Shown: positions 21,423 to 34,639 of the stretch, piece after piece
Position numbering within the stretch: the stretch's first letter is position 1
Layout: every line of letters starts with the position of its first letter
Assembly: GCF_010729105.1 (NCBI RefSeq)
Contig: NZ_AP022573.1
Location: 1,054,001 to 1,118,000, forward strand
Origin: Mycobacterium saskatchewanense
GTDB taxonomy: Bacteria > Actinomycetota > Actinomycetes > Mycobacteriales > Mycobacteriaceae
DNA length: 64,000 bases
Direction: 5' to 3'
Translations under genes and position numbers: made by a program
Notes under the pieces: generated by a model
What the model was told of the DNA's origin: nothing
The model's input: the letters and a program-made list of their open reading frames with translations, nothing else
Databases searched by the model: none

Positions 21423-22655
21423 GTGAGCGATGCAACGAAGCCGCTGGCGTGGTTGCCGTTCGCGATCGCCGAGGCGGCCCTGTCGCCCTCGCCGCGCGAG
21501 CCCGGCAACCTCGAGCTGTCCCAGGCGTGGTCGCATCTGTTGGCCCGGCTCCACGAGGCCGCGCAGATTGTCGAATCCGACCCGGCGAACCGAAATCGAG
21601 TCGATCTCGCCGCGGGTATGCGGCACCTGCTCGTGTTGCTTACCGCAGGTATCGACGAGGTGTTGCGGTTTGATCCGGATCCGGACCTCTGCGTGCAACG
21701 CACCAGCACCGATGACCTGGTGACCTGGGGAATGGAGTGTCCGGACTGCATATACACCCGCGCCGTGCTCAGCGGGGCGGAGAGTTACCGACTGTTCGGG
21801 AATCGCGGCACCGCACGCTACGTCGGGCTGCAGACGATGAATGGCATCGTGGCAACTGCGAACGCGCTGGTGGATGAGCTCGACGTGGACGCCGACGGAA
21901 ACTTTGAGGTCGTGCTGTCAGCCGATGAGCGGTCGGGGAATTGGATGCGCATCGAAGGTGACCATCCAACACTGACGGTGCGGCATTTCTTCTATGACTG
22001 GGATGCCGAGGTGGCATCATCGCTGCACATCGAACGCCTCGGCGACGCGGTGGGCACGGCCGCCCCGTCGGTCGACGCGGACGTGGCGCTGTCGCGGCAG
22101 TTGGTCGCCCTCGGCGACTTCGTCCATGACAACCTGGCGTTTTTTCTGCAGTTCGGTGCCGCACCGCCACCCAACGGTTTCCTGCCGCCGATCGACCGCA
22201 GCGATATCGGCGCGGCCGCGGAGAACAAGCCGGTAATCGGTCGGTGGGAGCTGCGCCCCGATGAAGCACTCATCGTCGAAGTTGAACCGCCCGAAGGGAT
22301 TTACTGGAGCTTCTCGATCGGCAACCCGTGGTGGGAGACTATTCACTACGGGCGCCACCAGTCGAGCCTGAACGCCCATCAGGCTGTCGCGGATTCTGAC
22401 GGATTGGTGCGTGTGGTGCTGTGTGCTCGTGACCCCGGTGTCGCGAACTGGCTCGACACCGCCGGATACAGCAACGGTCCGATCATCCTGCGCTGCGTGC
22501 GGACCAAGTCCGCCCCCACACCGGCGACGCGGGTGGTGCCGTTCGACGACCTGGCTGCGGAGTTGCCATCGGACACAGCAACGATCACCTCCCAAGCGCG
22601 GAAATTCATCCTCGCGGCGCGCCGCCGCGCCGTGCGCGAAAGGTTCGGACCATGA
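21423..22655 (+). CDS. DUF1214 domain protein
   Basis: A 410-residue protein with a DUF1214 domain at its C-terminal end (about 270-380), recognised by YWSFSIGNPWWETIHYG, SLNAHQAV and DPGVANWLDTAG. The N-terminal half (LSQAWSHLLARLHEAAQIV; CPDCIYTRAVLSGAESYRL; YVGLQTMNG) matches the usual layout of mycobacterial DUF1214 proteins. The biochemical role is unknown; these genes often sit beside sulfotransferases and short-chain dehydrogenases, as here. Start is GTG at 21423. The stop overlaps the sulfotransferase ATG (ATGA), so the two are translationally coupled. Confidence 0.85.
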   Translation: MSDATKPLAWLPFAIAEAALSPSPREPGNLELSQAWSHLLARLHEAAQIVESDPANRNRVDLAAGMRHLLVLLTAGIDEVLRFDPDPDLCVQRTSTDDLVTWGMECPDCIYTRAVLSGAESYRLFGNRGTARYVGLQTMNGIVATANALVDELDVDADGNFEVVLSADERSGNWMRIEGDHPTLTVRHFFYDWDAEVASSLHIERLGDAVGTAAPSVDADVALSRQLVALGDFVHDNLAFFLQFGAAPPPNGFLPPIDRSDIGAAAENKPVIGRWELRPDEALIVEVEPPEGIYWSFSIGNPWWETIHYGRHQSSLNAHQAVADSDGLVRVVLCARDPGVANWLDTAGYSNGPIILRCVRTKSAPTPATRVVPFDDLAAELPSDTATITSQARKFILAARRRAVRERFGP

Positions 22656-23797
22656 CGTTCGACGCTGACGAGTTGGAAGACGGCGCCTGCGCCGCAACCG
22701 GTCTCGAGGATTTCGGCTCGCCGTACTATCGGGAGGGACTCGAGCGCATCGTCGAGGCGTTGAACACCGAGGCGGATCTCAACGAGACGGGCAGGGTAAT
22801 CCAGCATGCCACCATCAGCAACGCCCTCATCCAGCGCCTCAAGATCGAGGACACCTACACCCAGCATCCGGAGATCGACGAGGAGGTGATCGGCGGCCCG
22901 GTTTTTGTGATCGGCTTACCACGCACGGGGACCACCGCGCTGAGCCAACTGGTGGCTGCAGACCCTCAGTTCCGGTCGCTACGGATGTGGGAATCTCAAG
23001 CACCCACCCCGCCACCGGATGCGGCCACCCAACACACCGATCCGCGGATCGCCCAGGCCGAGGCCGGCCTCAAGATGCTCGACGAGATGTTTCCGTTGAT
23101 GAAAGCGCTGTACAACTCGGAGCCAACGGCCCCGACGGAATGCCAGGACCTGATGGGAATGAGCTTCCGTACCTTCCATTTCGACGGCGCCGTTCGCGCA
23201 CCCGGGTATTTGGCGTGGCTGATGGACTGTGACATGCGCGAGACCTATACCTTTCACCGCCGGGTGCTCAAAGTGTTGCAATGGCATTGCCCACCGGATC
23301 TGTGGCACCTCAAGACGCCGGTGCACATGTTCGCGCTCGACGCGCTCGTCGAGGCCTATCCGAACGCGAAATTCCTGTGGAGCCATCGCGATCCGGCCAA
23401 GGTGATGGCGTCGGTATGCAGCCTGATCCGGTACGTGCGCAGCTGGAGCAGCGACCACAACGACGCCGCGGAGCTGGGCGCCGAGCAGGTCGACAGCTGG
23501 GTCGAAGCGGTTCGGCGAGCGATGGGTTTCCGCAGCCGGGCGGGCGACGACCGATTCGCGGATGTGTCGTTCGCGGATTTGCAAACCGATCCGGTACGCA
23601 CCCTACAGGCAAGCTATGAGCTCCTCGGACTGAGTTTCACCGACGCGACCCGGCGATCGGTCAGGCAGTGGGCCCAAACGCACCGGCCCGGCGCGCACGG
23701 TGCGCACGACTATGACCTGGCAGACTACGGCCTGACACCCGAAGGCGTTCGCGAGCGGTTCTCGGACTACCTTGCCGCCTACGATGCGACGGCCTGA
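22652..23797 (+). CDS. Sulfotransferase family protein
   Basis: A 381-residue P-loop sulfotransferase-like protein. The 5'-phosphosulfate loop GLPRTGTT is at residues 88-95 and the 3'-phosphate motif is in LWSHRDPAKVMASVCSLI (about 245). It would transfer sulfate from PAPS to a hydroxyl, probably on a lipid or sterol-like acceptor, but the acceptor cannot be inferred. Many mycobacterial paralogues of this type are uncharacterised. It overlaps the DUF1214 gene by 4 bp and is followed after 5 bp by a TetR gene. Confidence 0.88.
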   Translation: MTFDADELEDGACAATGLEDFGSPYYREGLERIVEALNTEADLNETGRVIQHATISNALIQRLKIEDTYTQHPEIDEEVIGGPVFVIGLPRTGTTALSQLVAADPQFRSLRMWESQAPTPPPDAATQHTDPRIAQAEAGLKMLDEMFPLMKALYNSEPTAPTECQDLMGMSFRTFHFDGAVRAPGYLAWLMDCDMRETYTFHRRVLKVLQWHCPPDLWHLKTPVHMFALDALVEAYPNAKFLWSHRDPAKVMASVCSLIRYVRSWSSDHNDAAELGAEQVDSWVEAVRRAMGFRSRAGDDRFADVSFADLQTDPVRTLQASYELLGLSFTDATRRSVRQWAQTHRPGAHGAHDYDLADYGLTPEGVRERFSDYLAAYDATA

Positions 23798-23802
23798 CCC
23801 CC

Positions 23803-24447
23803 GTGGACCCTCAGCGCAGACGGCGACGCGACAAACTACCTCCAGACCCGGCGGTGCGCCGCAAGATCCTGACTGCGGCGTCAACAACACTGCGGGAGAA
23901 GGGGTTTCGAGGCCTGAGCATTGCCGCGGTGCTGGACCGAGCCGCATTGGGCACCCGCGCGTTCTATCGGCATTTCGCCTCCAAGGACGAACTGGTGGCC
24001 GCACTCTTCTTTGCGATGGCACGCACCGAGGAACGGCGGTTACGGCACCGAATGGCCGCCACCACCACGGAGATCGAGGCGGTGGCGGCGTGGATCGACG
24101 GGCGACTCGACTTGGCGTTCGACGATCACGTCGAATCCGATTTGCGCCGCGTGTCGCTGGAGGCTCAATCCCAGATGTTCGCCTCCCCTCAGCTGGTGCG
24201 GCCGGCCTACGAACAGCTGCTCAAGCCGCTCAGCGAAGCACTTGAACGGGGCCTGCGGCAGGGAGTGTTCCATCACATCGATCCGCTGGACGGTGCGCAC
24301 GCCATCCACGCCGTGGTGTGGGCAGGCATCGAGCGGCAGTGGACGACCGGCGATTGCGACCGCGACAAGGTTCGCCAACTCGCGCTGCGTTTCTGTTTGG
24401 GCGGGCTGGGCGTGGCAGCGGAGACGATCGCCGGGGTTTCGCTCTGA
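23803..24447 (+). CDS. TetR family transcriptional regulator
   Basis: A 214-residue one-domain-plus-ligand-pocket repressor. The N-terminal helix-turn-helix (about 20-65) has VRRKILTAASTTLREKGFRGLSIAAVLDRA and GTRAFYRHFASKDELVAALF. The C-terminal 140 residues are helical and would bind an unknown small ligand. Start is GTG at 23803, 5 bp after the sulfotransferase stop. Its position inside the operon suggests self-control of these four genes. Confidence 0.9.
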   Translation: MDPQRRRRRDKLPPDPAVRRKILTAASTTLREKGFRGLSIAAVLDRAALGTRAFYRHFASKDELVAALFFAMARTEERRLRHRMAATTTEIEAVAAWIDGRLDLAFDDHVESDLRRVSLEAQSQMFASPQLVRPAYEQLLKPLSEALERGLRQGVFHHIDPLDGAHAIHAVVWAGIERQWTTGDCDRDKVRQLALRFCLGGLGVAAETIAGVSL

Positions 24448-24474
24448 AACGACAACAACGAGAGGGAGACGTCG

Positions 24475-25278
24475 ATGGACCTGGGTCTTGCCGGATCGAC
24501 GGCCGTGGTCACGGGCGGCAGCAAGGGAATGGGGCTCGCCATCGCCGAAACCCTGGCGGCCGAGGGAGCCAGCGTGGCGGTGATGGCCAGAAGCCAGGGC
24601 GCGCTGGATGCCGCCGCGGCATCGCTGCGCGAGGCCGGCGCCCCGGACGCGATCGGGATCAGCGTAGACATGGCCGATGCCTCGTCCATCGCCGATGGTT
24701 TCGCCGCAGTGTCGCAGCGTTGGGGTCGGCTCAATTGCCTGGTCCACACGATTGGCCCGGGTGATGGCTATTTCGAGGAGATGGACGACACGCAATGGGC
24801 AGAGGCGTTCACCCTCGGCACGATGTCTGCCGTGCGGTCGGTTCGCGCCTCACTGCCCTTATTACGCTCCGCGGATTGGGCCCGCATCGTGACGCTGTCC
24901 GCGCACTCGATTCAGCGGCAGAACCCGCGCATCGTCGCCTATACGGCGGCGAAGGCGGCACTGGCCAGCGTCACCAAGAATCTTGCGAAAAGCCTTGCCA
25001 GGGACGGCATTCTGGTGAACTGCGTCTGCCCGGGAACGATCGTGACTGCCAGCTTCACCGAGCAGCTGAAGGACATCCTGGCCGCCGATGGGCTGGACGC
25101 CACCGATCCGGTGGACGTCATGACCTGGATCGACAACAACTTTCACCAACCGTGCGACCTCGGACGTGCCGGCCTTCCCGAGGAGGTCGCTTCCATTACC
25201 GCCTACCTGGCGTCGCGGAGAAACGGTTACGTCACCGGGGCCATGGTCAACGTGGATGGCGGGTCGGACTTCATCTGA
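24475..25278 (+). CDS. Short-chain dehydrogenase/reductase
   Basis: A 267-residue classical SDR. The cofactor motif TGGSKGMG is at 13-20, the catalytic Ser in LSAHS, and Tyr156 and Lys160 in YTAAK. NCVCPGTIVTASF and the C-terminal GAMVNVDGGSDFI are typical. It would oxidise or reduce a hydroxyl or keto group with NAD(P)(H). A good ribosome site (GAGAGGGAG) lies before the ATG. It is the last gene of the DUF1214-sulfotransferase-TetR-SDR operon, which looks like a small catabolic or lipid-modifying unit. It converges on cobN 21 bp away. Confidence 0.92.
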   Translation: MDLGLAGSTAVVTGGSKGMGLAIAETLAAEGASVAVMARSQGALDAAAASLREAGAPDAIGISVDMADASSIADGFAAVSQRWGRLNCLVHTIGPGDGYFEEMDDTQWAEAFTLGTMSAVRSVRASLPLLRSADWARIVTLSAHSIQRQNPRIVAYTAAKAALASVTKNLAKSLARDGILVNCVCPGTIVTASFTEQLKDILAADGLDATDPVDVMTWIDNNFHQPCDLGRAGLPEEVASITAYLASRRNGYVTGAMVNVDGGSDFI

Positions 25279-25299
25279 TACCTCCCGCGCCGACCCTGC

Positions 25300-28872
<3,573 letters not shown>

Positions 28873-28875
28873 CCA

Positions 28876-29637
28876 TCATTCGTACCGCAGCGTCGCCGCG
28901 ATGCGCTCGGCGACCTCGGCGGCCACACGCCGCGCGGGTTCGCTGGTCCCCGGCACGTAGCGGTCGGCGGCGGCGTCGTAGTCGGCGCCGGCGATCGACC
29001 CGTGGTCGGCGACCAGCTCGACCACCTCCACCGGCCAGCCGATCCGCCGGAGGTCGGCGGCGAACTCGCGGCTGGCGCTCACCGGCACGACGTCGTCGTC
29101 GAGACCGTGCAGCAGGGTGAACGGCGGACCGACGCGGTCGGCGGACAGCCCGCCCGTCACGGGCCGGTCCGAGATGGGATCGGGCGCCATGAACGCCCCC
29201 GCCAGGCAGACCGTGTGCCGCAGCGTTATGCCGAAGCGGTCCGCGTCGACCGTCAATCCGGCCGCCGCGGCGCCACCCAGAGACCACCCGACGAGCACGA
29301 TGCCGTCGCCGGCGCGCCCGCGGGTGAACTCCACCGATCCCAGCAGATCCGCGCGCCCGCCGTCGTCGGCGTGGGAGTTCCAGTCCGGCGCCGCCACGGC
29401 CAGGCCGTGGCCGGCGAGCAGCCCGGCCAGCGGCCCGACGGCCGCGCGCGCGTTGGTCTGCATGCCGTGCCAGATCAGGACCGTCGGCCGCGCCGCCTCG
29501 CCGTAGACATCGACCAGACGCCCCGGGGCGTACTCCTGCGTCTCCACGGCCACGAGTGTGCCCCGGCTGGGGCGGACCCAATCGTGAACCGCGCGCCGAA
29601 CGTGCAACCAGGGCGAAAAAATCGGCGGCAGATTCAT
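28876..29637 (-). CDS. Alpha/beta-hydrolase (dienelactone hydrolase/prolyl oligopeptidase-like) upstream of cobN
   Basis: Up to 253 residues. The catalytic set is visible: Ser in GWSLGG (about 119), Asp in LLHGLDDDVVP and His in VADHGS; TVLIWHGMQTNARAA forms the oxyanion region. Substrate unknown. The longest frame starts at an ATG at 29637, only 3 bp from the end of the IS30-family element, and the region just upstream has no clear ribosome site. The family usually starts closer to residue 30 (GTG before ETQEYAPGRLVDVYG), so the true start may be downstream and the first 30 residues may be untranslated. The IS probably separates the hydrolase-cobN unit from its native promoter. Confidence 0.8.
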   Translation of the reverse strand: MNLPPIFSPWLHVRRAVHDWVRPSRGTLVAVETQEYAPGRLVDVYGEAARPTVLIWHGMQTNARAAVGPLAGLLAGHGLAVAAPDWNSHADDGGRADLLGSVEFTRGRAGDGIVLVGWSLGGAAAAGLTVDADRFGITLRHTVCLAGAFMAPDPISDRPVTGGLSADRVGPPFTLLHGLDDDVVPVSASREFAADLRRIGWPVEVVELVADHGSIAGADYDAAADRYVPGTSEPARRVAAEVAERIAATLRYE

Positions 29638-29639
29638 AC

Positions 29640-30898
29640 GGTCAGTGCAACATCCCTAGTTTTGGAGGTTGCAATGCCGACTGGATATCGGGCTCCGCGG
29701 GAGTTGCGCTGGCTGTTTTTTGATCTCGTCTGCTCGGGAACGTCGGTGTGGGAGGCCGAACGGCAGCTGGGCGTGTCGCGCAACGTCGGGGCAGCGTGGT
29801 GGCGCAAGGCTGGGGCAATGAAGGTGCAGATTGGCGGACGGGGTCGACGTGGTCTACTCCAACCGGGCAACATGTCGTTGCCCGGTGGCCGAGGTCATCG
29901 GCTCAGTGTCGAAGAACGTGTCGAGATCATGCGTGCGCGCGATGCCGGCCTCAGTGACGCCGAGATCGCTGAGCGGCTCGACCGCGACCGATCCACGATC
30001 TACCGCGAGACGCGGCGTAATCGCAACGCCGACGGGGATTACCACGCCCTGATGGCTCATGCGCGGGCCGCTGAGAAGGCTCGCCGGCCGAAGAATTTCA
30101 AGCTCATTGACAACCCGTTATGCGCAGCGATCGAGGCCTGGATGGACCAGGGGTGGAGCCCGAAACTGATCGCTGATGTGTTGGCCCGCGATCATCGCGA
30201 TGACAAGCTGGCAACAGTGAGCCACGAAACCATCTACCAATGCCTGTATGTGCAGACCCGTGGCAGTCTGCGCGCTGATCTGCACCGGTGTTTGTCCACT
30301 AAGCGGCCGGCCCGCAAGTCGCGCGGTCACGTCGATAGCCGCAGCGGGGTCTACAGCAGCGGTGAGGAGTTCACCATCGCCGAGCGGGCCGCCGAAGCCG
30401 AAGACCGGGCGGTTCCCGGGCATTGGGAAGGTGATCTGATCGTCGGCCCGAACAACAGCGCTATTGGCACCCTGGTCGAACGCACGACCCGGTTCACCTT
30501 GCTGCTGCACCTGCCTGGCGACCACACCGCCGAGACCGTATCTACCGCGATGATCGCCGCGATGAGCCAATTGCCCGAGCATCTACGCCGTTCGATCACC
30601 TGGGATCGCGGCTCGGAGATGGCCCGCTGGAAAGACATCCACCTCCAGCTAAAAACTCCGGTGTATTTCTGCAATCCGCATTCGCCCTGGCAGCGCGGCA
30701 CCAACGAGAACACCAACCGGCTGCTGCGGTTCTGGTTCGAAAAGGGCAGCGATCTCAGCGGCTACACCCCAGCCGACCTCAAACGCATCCAAGACACCCT
30801 TAACCGACGACCTCGACCCACCCTCGACCTCGACACGCCAGCTCAGCGGCTGGCAGCCCTCCTCGAGCAGGCAGCCTGAACACCCTGTTGCACTAACC
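29640..30898 (+). mobile_element. IS30-family insertion sequence
   Basis: About 1.26 kb. Imperfect 13-bp terminal inverted repeats are visible: GGTCAGTGCAACA at 29640-29652 and its near complement TGTTGCACTAACC at 30886-30898 (one mismatch). A 2-bp AC flanks both sides and could be the target duplication, but this is too short to be sure. The inside holds one complete transposase gene. It lies between the hydrolase-cobN unit and a degraded flavin monooxygenase gene. Confidence 0.85.
29674..30879 (+). CDS. IS30-family transposase
   Basis: A 401-residue transposase. The N-terminal half has the IS30 helix-turn-helix (LSVEERVEIMRARDAGLSDAE and IAERLDRDRSTIYRETRRN, about 80-120). The catalytic DDE domain follows: first Asp in GHWEGDLIVG, second Asp in TWDRGSEM, Glu in GTNENTNRLLR. 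The frame is complete with no internal stop, so the element may be active. The ATG at 29674 is preceded by TTGGAGG. The open frame extends far upstream into cobN antisense, which is not coding. Confidence 0.93.
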   Translation: MPTGYRAPRELRWLFFDLVCSGTSVWEAERQLGVSRNVGAAWWRKAGAMKVQIGGRGRRGLLQPGNMSLPGGRGHRLSVEERVEIMRARDAGLSDAEIAERLDRDRSTIYRETRRNRNADGDYHALMAHARAAEKARRPKNFKLIDNPLCAAIEAWMDQGWSPKLIADVLARDHRDDKLATVSHETIYQCLYVQTRGSLRADLHRCLSTKRPARKSRGHVDSRSGVYSSGEEFTIAERAAEAEDRAVPGHWEGDLIVGPNNSAIGTLVERTTRFTLLLHLPGDHTAETVSTAMIAAMSQLPEHLRRSITWDRGSEMARWKDIHLQLKTPVYFCNPHSPWQRGTNENTNRLLRFWFEKGSDLSGYTPADLKRIQDTLNRRPRPTLDLDTPAQRLAALLEQAA

Positions 30899-30901
30899 AC
30901 T

Positions 30902-31290
30902 TGACTTTGAGGGCGAAATGTCGCCGCCACTTCACGCTCGGCGCAGTAAGAAGGGCCGCCCCTCGGGCGGTGCGCACGTCGAAGTCGCGAGTACGGGCCG
31001 ACGCAACAGCGCGTGGTGGGTTTCCGGCGTCCAGGGAACAGTTCGCGCGGCCCGTCCTTGCCGAGGTACCAGCTGCTGCAGCCGGTGACCCAAATGGTCT
31101 GCGGCATCGCGGCTTTCATGGCCTCGTTGTATTCCTTGGTGGCCGCCTCGGTCGGCGCTACGGCGCGCATCGAACCGTCGCGCAGCCGCTCGATCCACCA
31201 CATCGCGTAGTCGGCCTGGTCCTCGGCGATCGGTATCAGCGACTGGTTGCCGATCGCGAATGCGGGCCCATCGAGCGGTACGCCGTCGGG
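30902..31290 (-). pseudogene. C-terminal remnant of a flavin-containing monooxygenase
   Basis: Reading leftwards from about 31290 the three frames together give one recognisable FMO/Baeyer-Villiger-type C-terminus: FAIGNQSLIPIAEDQADYA, MWWIERLRDG, QTIWVTGCSSWYLGKDG, then ELFPWTPETHHALLRRPVL in a second frame and DFDVRTARGAALLTAPS in a third. Two single-base deletions explain the shifts, one near 31035 and one near 30985. The rest of the gene (about 400 residues upstream) is absent, and no stop is reached before the IS right end. It is a dead fragment. Confidence 0.85.
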
Positions 31291-31420
31291 CCGTCGGCCG
31301 ATGCCTCGTCCACCATGAGCCTGACCAGACGCTACCGCCGCGGCGCCCCCGGGAGAATATGCAAATCCACCTATGTTCGCCCCCGGTCATGGTCGCGGAT
31401 TAGAGCCGTACCGTGGACTC

Positions 31421-32533
31421 ATGGCCAGATCGCGCGACACCGACGCGTGCCCCGGCGCGCTGCAGGTGCATCAGGCCGCCGACGGAGCCCTGGCGCGAGT
31501 CCGGTTGCCCGGCGGCATGATCACCGCCGCCCAGCTCGCCACGCTCGCCCGGGTCTCGGGTGAACTGGGATCAGGGACGCTGGAGTTGACCGCGCGCGGC
31601 AACGTGCAGCTGCGAGGGATCACCGACACGACCGCGGCCGCCGACGCGATCGCGGCCGCCGGGCTGCTGCCGTCCGTGACGCACGAGCGGGTCCGGAACA
31701 TCGTCGCGTCTCCGCTGACAGGCCGGTCCGGCGGAAAGCGCGACGTTCGCGGATGGGTCGGCGAGCTGGACGCGGCGGTCCGCGCCGAACCCCGGCTCGC
31801 GGGGCTGGGCGGCCGGTTCTGGTTCAGCCTCGACGACGGCCGCGCCGACGTCTCCGGCTTGCGGGCCGACGTCGGCGCGCACGTGCTCGACGACGGCTGC
31901 GCCCTGCTGCTGGCCGGGCGCGACACCGGGGTCCGGTTGGCCCCCGGCGAGGTGATCGAGGCGATGACGGATGTCGCGGTGCGTTTCGTCGCCGCGCGCG
32001 GAAGCGCCTGGCGTATAGAGGAATTAGACGACGTCCGCCGTGTTCTGCCCGGCGCCGAACTGAGTGCGACGGCCTTCCCGACGGTCACCAGGGGCCCCGT
32101 CGGGTGGATCGACCAGGACGACGGCGGCGTCACGCTGGGCGCCGCGGTGCCGCTGGGCGTGCTGCCGGCGCAGGTGGCCGAATACCTGGCCGCCGTCGAG
32201 GCCCCGCTGGTGGTGACCCCATGGCGGTCGGTGCTGCTGTGCGACCTCGACGAGGGCGTCGCGGACGTGACGCTGCGGGTGCTGGCGCCGTTGGGCCTGG
32301 TCTTCGACGAGAACTCCCCGTGGCTGGGTGTCAGCGCCTGCACGGGTAGCCCCGGGTGCGCGCATTCGGTCGCCGACGTACGGGCCGACGCCGCGCAGGC
32401 GCTGGACCCCCGGGCCGCGGTGCACCGCCACTTCGTCGGCTGCGAGCGGGCGTGCGGCAGCCCGCTTGCCGGTGAGGTGCTGGTCGCTACGGGACGGGGA
32501 TATCGAAGGCGCGGCGACCAGCCTTTAGGGTGA
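31421..32533 (+). CDS. cobG: Precorrin-3B synthase CobG
   Basis: A 370-residue protein related to sulfite/nitrite reductases. It uses O2 to convert precorrin-3A to precorrin-3B, the step that defines the aerobic cobalamin route. Motifs: [16 protein letters not shown] (about 50-65), [14 protein letters not shown], and the cysteines [12 protein letters not shown] and GCERACGSP that bind the iron-sulfur cluster. The ATG at 31421 gives [18 protein letters not shown], fitting the family start. It begins the rightward cobG-cobH-cobIJ operon (spacing 4 bp, then a 4-bp overlap). No cobalamin riboswitch was recognised upstream. Confidence 0.95.
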   Translation: MARSRDTDACPGALQVHQAADGALARVRLPGGMITAAQLATLARVSGELGSGTLELTARGNVQLRGITDTTAAADAIAAAGLLPSVTHERVRNIVASPLTGRSGGKRDVRGWVGELDAAVRAEPRLAGLGGRFWFSLDDGRADVSGLRADVGAHVLDDGCALLLAGRDTGVRLAPGEVIEAMTDVAVRFVAARGSAWRIEELDDVRRVLPGAELSATAFPTVTRGPVGWIDQDDGGVTLGAAVPLGVLPAQVAEYLAAVEAPLVVTPWRSVLLCDLDEGVADVTLRVLAPLGLVFDENSPWLGVSACTGSPGCAHSVADVRADAAQALDPRAAVHRHFVGCERACGSPLAGEVLVATGRGYRRRGDQPLG

Positions 32534-32537
32534 GCGG

Positions 32538-33164
32538 GTGCTCGACTATATCCGCGACGCGGCCGAGATCTACCGGCAGTCGTTCGCGGCCATTCGCGCC
32601 GAGGCGGACCTGGCGCGATTCCCCGAGGACGTCGCGCGGGTCGTGGTCCGGCTGATCCACACCTGCGGGCAGGTCGACGTCGCCGAGCACGTCGCCTACA
32701 CCGACGACGTGGTCGCGCGGGCCGGCGCCGCGCTGCGCGCCGGCGCGCCGGTGCTGTGCGACTCGTCGATGGTCGCCGCCGGGATCACCGCAGCCCGGCT
32801 GCCCGCGGACAACGAGGTTGTGTCGCTGGTGGCCGATCCGCGCGCGCCCGAGCAGGCCGCGCTCCGCCAGACCACTCGCTCGGCGGCGGCCGTCGACCTG
32901 TGGGCCGACCGGCTGCCCGGCGGGGTGCTGGCCATCGGCAACGCGCCCACCGCCCTGTTCCGCGTGCTCGAGCTTCTCGACGACGGCGTCGCCCCACCGG
33001 CCGCGGTGCTCGGCGGGCCGGTCGGGTTCGTCGGGTCGGCACAGTCCAAGCAGGAGCTCATCGACCGTCCGCGCGGGATGTCCTACCTAGTGGTGCGGGG
33101 CCGCCGCGGCGGCAGCGCCATGGCCGCCGCCGCCGTCAACGCGATCGCGAGCGAGCGGGAATGA
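32538..33164 (+). CDS. cobH: Precorrin-8X methylmutase CobH
   Basis: A 208-residue enzyme that moves the C-11 methyl group to C-12, turning precorrin-8X into hydrogenobyrinate. Family signatures: [22 protein letters not shown] at the start, [19 protein letters not shown] (about 35-53, with the active-site His), and [14 protein letters not shown] plus [16 protein letters not shown] in the second half. GTG start at 32538, 4 bp after cobG. The stop overlaps the cobIJ ATG (ATGA), showing tight coupling. Confidence 0.96.
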   Translation: MLDYIRDAAEIYRQSFAAIRAEADLARFPEDVARVVVRLIHTCGQVDVAEHVAYTDDVVARAGAALRAGAPVLCDSSMVAAGITAARLPADNEVVSLVADPRAPEQAALRQTTRSAAAVDLWADRLPGGVLAIGNAPTALFRVLELLDDGVAPPAAVLGGPVGFVGSAQSKQELIDRPRGMSYLVVRGRRGGSAMAAAAVNAIASERE

Positions 33165-34639
33165 CCGACCGGGGCACCCTCTACGGGGTCGGGCTGGGGC
33201 CGGGCGACCCCGAGCTGGTGACCGTCAAGGCCGCCCGACTGATCGGTCAGGCCGACGTGGTGGCCTATCACAGCGCCCGGCACGGCCGCAGCATCGCCCG
33301 CGGCATCGCCGAACCGTACCTGAGGGCCGGCCAGATCGAGGAGCACCTGGTCTATCCGGTCACCACCGAGGGCACCGACCATCCCGGCGGCTACGCCGGC
33401 GCGCTGGAGGACTTCTACGCCGATGCCACCGGGCGCATCGCCGCACACCTCGACGCCGGCCGCGACGTCGCGCTGCTGGCCGAGGGCGACCCGCTGTTCT
33501 ACAGCTCCTACATGCACCTGCACACCCGGCTGACCGAGCGGTTCGACGCCGTGATCGTGCCGGGCGTGACGTCGGTGAGCGCCGCCTCCGCCGCCGTCGC
33601 GACGCCGCTGGTGGCCGGGGACGAGGTGCTCTCGATCTTGCCGGGCACCCTGCCCGTCGCCGAACTGACCCGCCGGCTCGCCGACGCCGACGCCGCCGTG
33701 GTGCTCAAACTGGGTCGTTCGTATCACAATGTGCGGGAGGCGCTTTCGGCATCCGGACAGCTCGGCGACGCGTTCTACGTCGAGCGCGCCAGCACGGCCG
33801 GCCAGCGCGTCCTGCCCGCCGCGGACGTCGACGAGGCCGGGGTGCCGTACTTCTCGCTGGCCATGCTGCCCGGCGGCCGTCGGCGCGATCGGCGGTCCAC
33901 CGCCGGCACCGTCGCGGTGGTGGGCCTGGGTCCCGGCGACAACGACTGGATGACACCGCAGAGCCGGCGGGAACTGGCCGCCGCGACCGATCTCATCGGC
34001 TACCACGGCTACCTGAACCGCGTCCCCGTGCGGGAGGGCCAGCGCCGTCATCCCAGCGACAACACCGACGAGCCCGCCCGGGCGCGGCTGGCCTGCGCCC
34101 TCGCCGAGCAGGGGCACGCCGTCGCGGTGGTGTCGTCCGGCGATCCGGGTGTCTTCGCGATGGCCACCGCCGTTCTCGAGGAGGCCAAGCAGTGGCCCGG
34201 GGTGCGGATCCGGGTGATCCCCGCGATGACCGCTGCGCAGGCCGTGGCCAGCCGCGTCGGCGCCCCCCTCGGGCACGACTACGCGGTGATCTCCCTGTCC
34301 GATCGGCTCAAGCCGTGGGAGGTGATCTCGGCGCGCGTATCCGCGGCCGCCGCCGCGGATCTGGTGCTGGCCATCTACAACCCGGCTTCGAAGACCCGCA
34401 CCTGGCAGGTCGGCGCGATGCGTGACCTGCTACTGGCCCATCGCGAGCCGGGCACGCCGGTGGTGATCGGCCGCAACGTGTCGGGACCCGACGAGGACGT
34501 CCGCGTGGTGCGGCTGGCCGACCTCGATCCGGCCGACGTGGACATGCGGTGCCTGCTCATTGTCGGCTCTTCCCAAACACAGTGGTACGCAAGCGATTCC
34601 GGCGACCAGGTGTTCACCCCGCGGCACTACCCCGGCTGA
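33161..34639 (+). CDS. cobIJ: Fused precorrin-2 C20-methyltransferase / precorrin-3B C17-methyltransferase CobIJ
   Basis: A 492-residue two-domain SAM methyltransferase. The CobI half (1-240) has [34 protein letters not shown] and PGVTSVSAA. The CobJ half (from about 245) has [35 protein letters not shown] and [13 protein letters not shown]. It adds the C-20 methyl early and the C-17 methyl with ring contraction later. The same fusion is found as Rv2066 in M. tuberculosis. The gene ends convergently with mmpL, overlapping it by 13 bp. Confidence 0.96.
   Translation: MTDRGTLYGVGLGPGDPELVTVKAARLIGQADVVAYHSARHGRSIARGIAEPYLRAGQIEEHLVYPVTTEGTDHPGGYAGALEDFYADATGRIAAHLDAGRDVALLAEGDPLFYSSYMHLHTRLTERFDAVIVPGVTSVSAASAAVATPLVAGDEVLSILPGTLPVAELTRRLADADAAVVLKLGRSYHNVREALSASGQLGDAFYVERASTAGQRVLPAADVDEAGVPYFSLAMLPGGRRRDRRSTAGTVAVVGLGPGDNDWMTPQSRRELAAATDLIGYHGYLNRVPVREGQRRHPSDNTDEPARARLACALAEQGHAVAVVSSGDPGVFAMATAVLEEAKQWPGVRIRVIPAMTAAQAVASRVGAPLGHDYAVISLSDRLKPWEVISARVSAAAAADLVLAIYNPASKTRTWQVGAMRDLLLAHREPGTPVVIGRNVSGPDEDVRVVRLADLDPADVDMRCLLIVGSSQTQWYASDSGDQVFTPRHYPG

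Noticed and set aside
30932..31390. A 152-codon open frame on the minus strand in the flavin monooxygenase remnant
   Set aside because: It stitches a foreign frame to a short true piece (TVPWTPETHHALLRRPVL); the real protein needs three frames, so it is a pseudogene and not a new gene.
31300..31420. Possible cobalamin riboswitch upstream of cobG
   Set aside because: I looked for the B12-box and the typical paired arms here and upstream of the other cob genes and could not recognise them; the space before cobG is also too short after the pseudogene.
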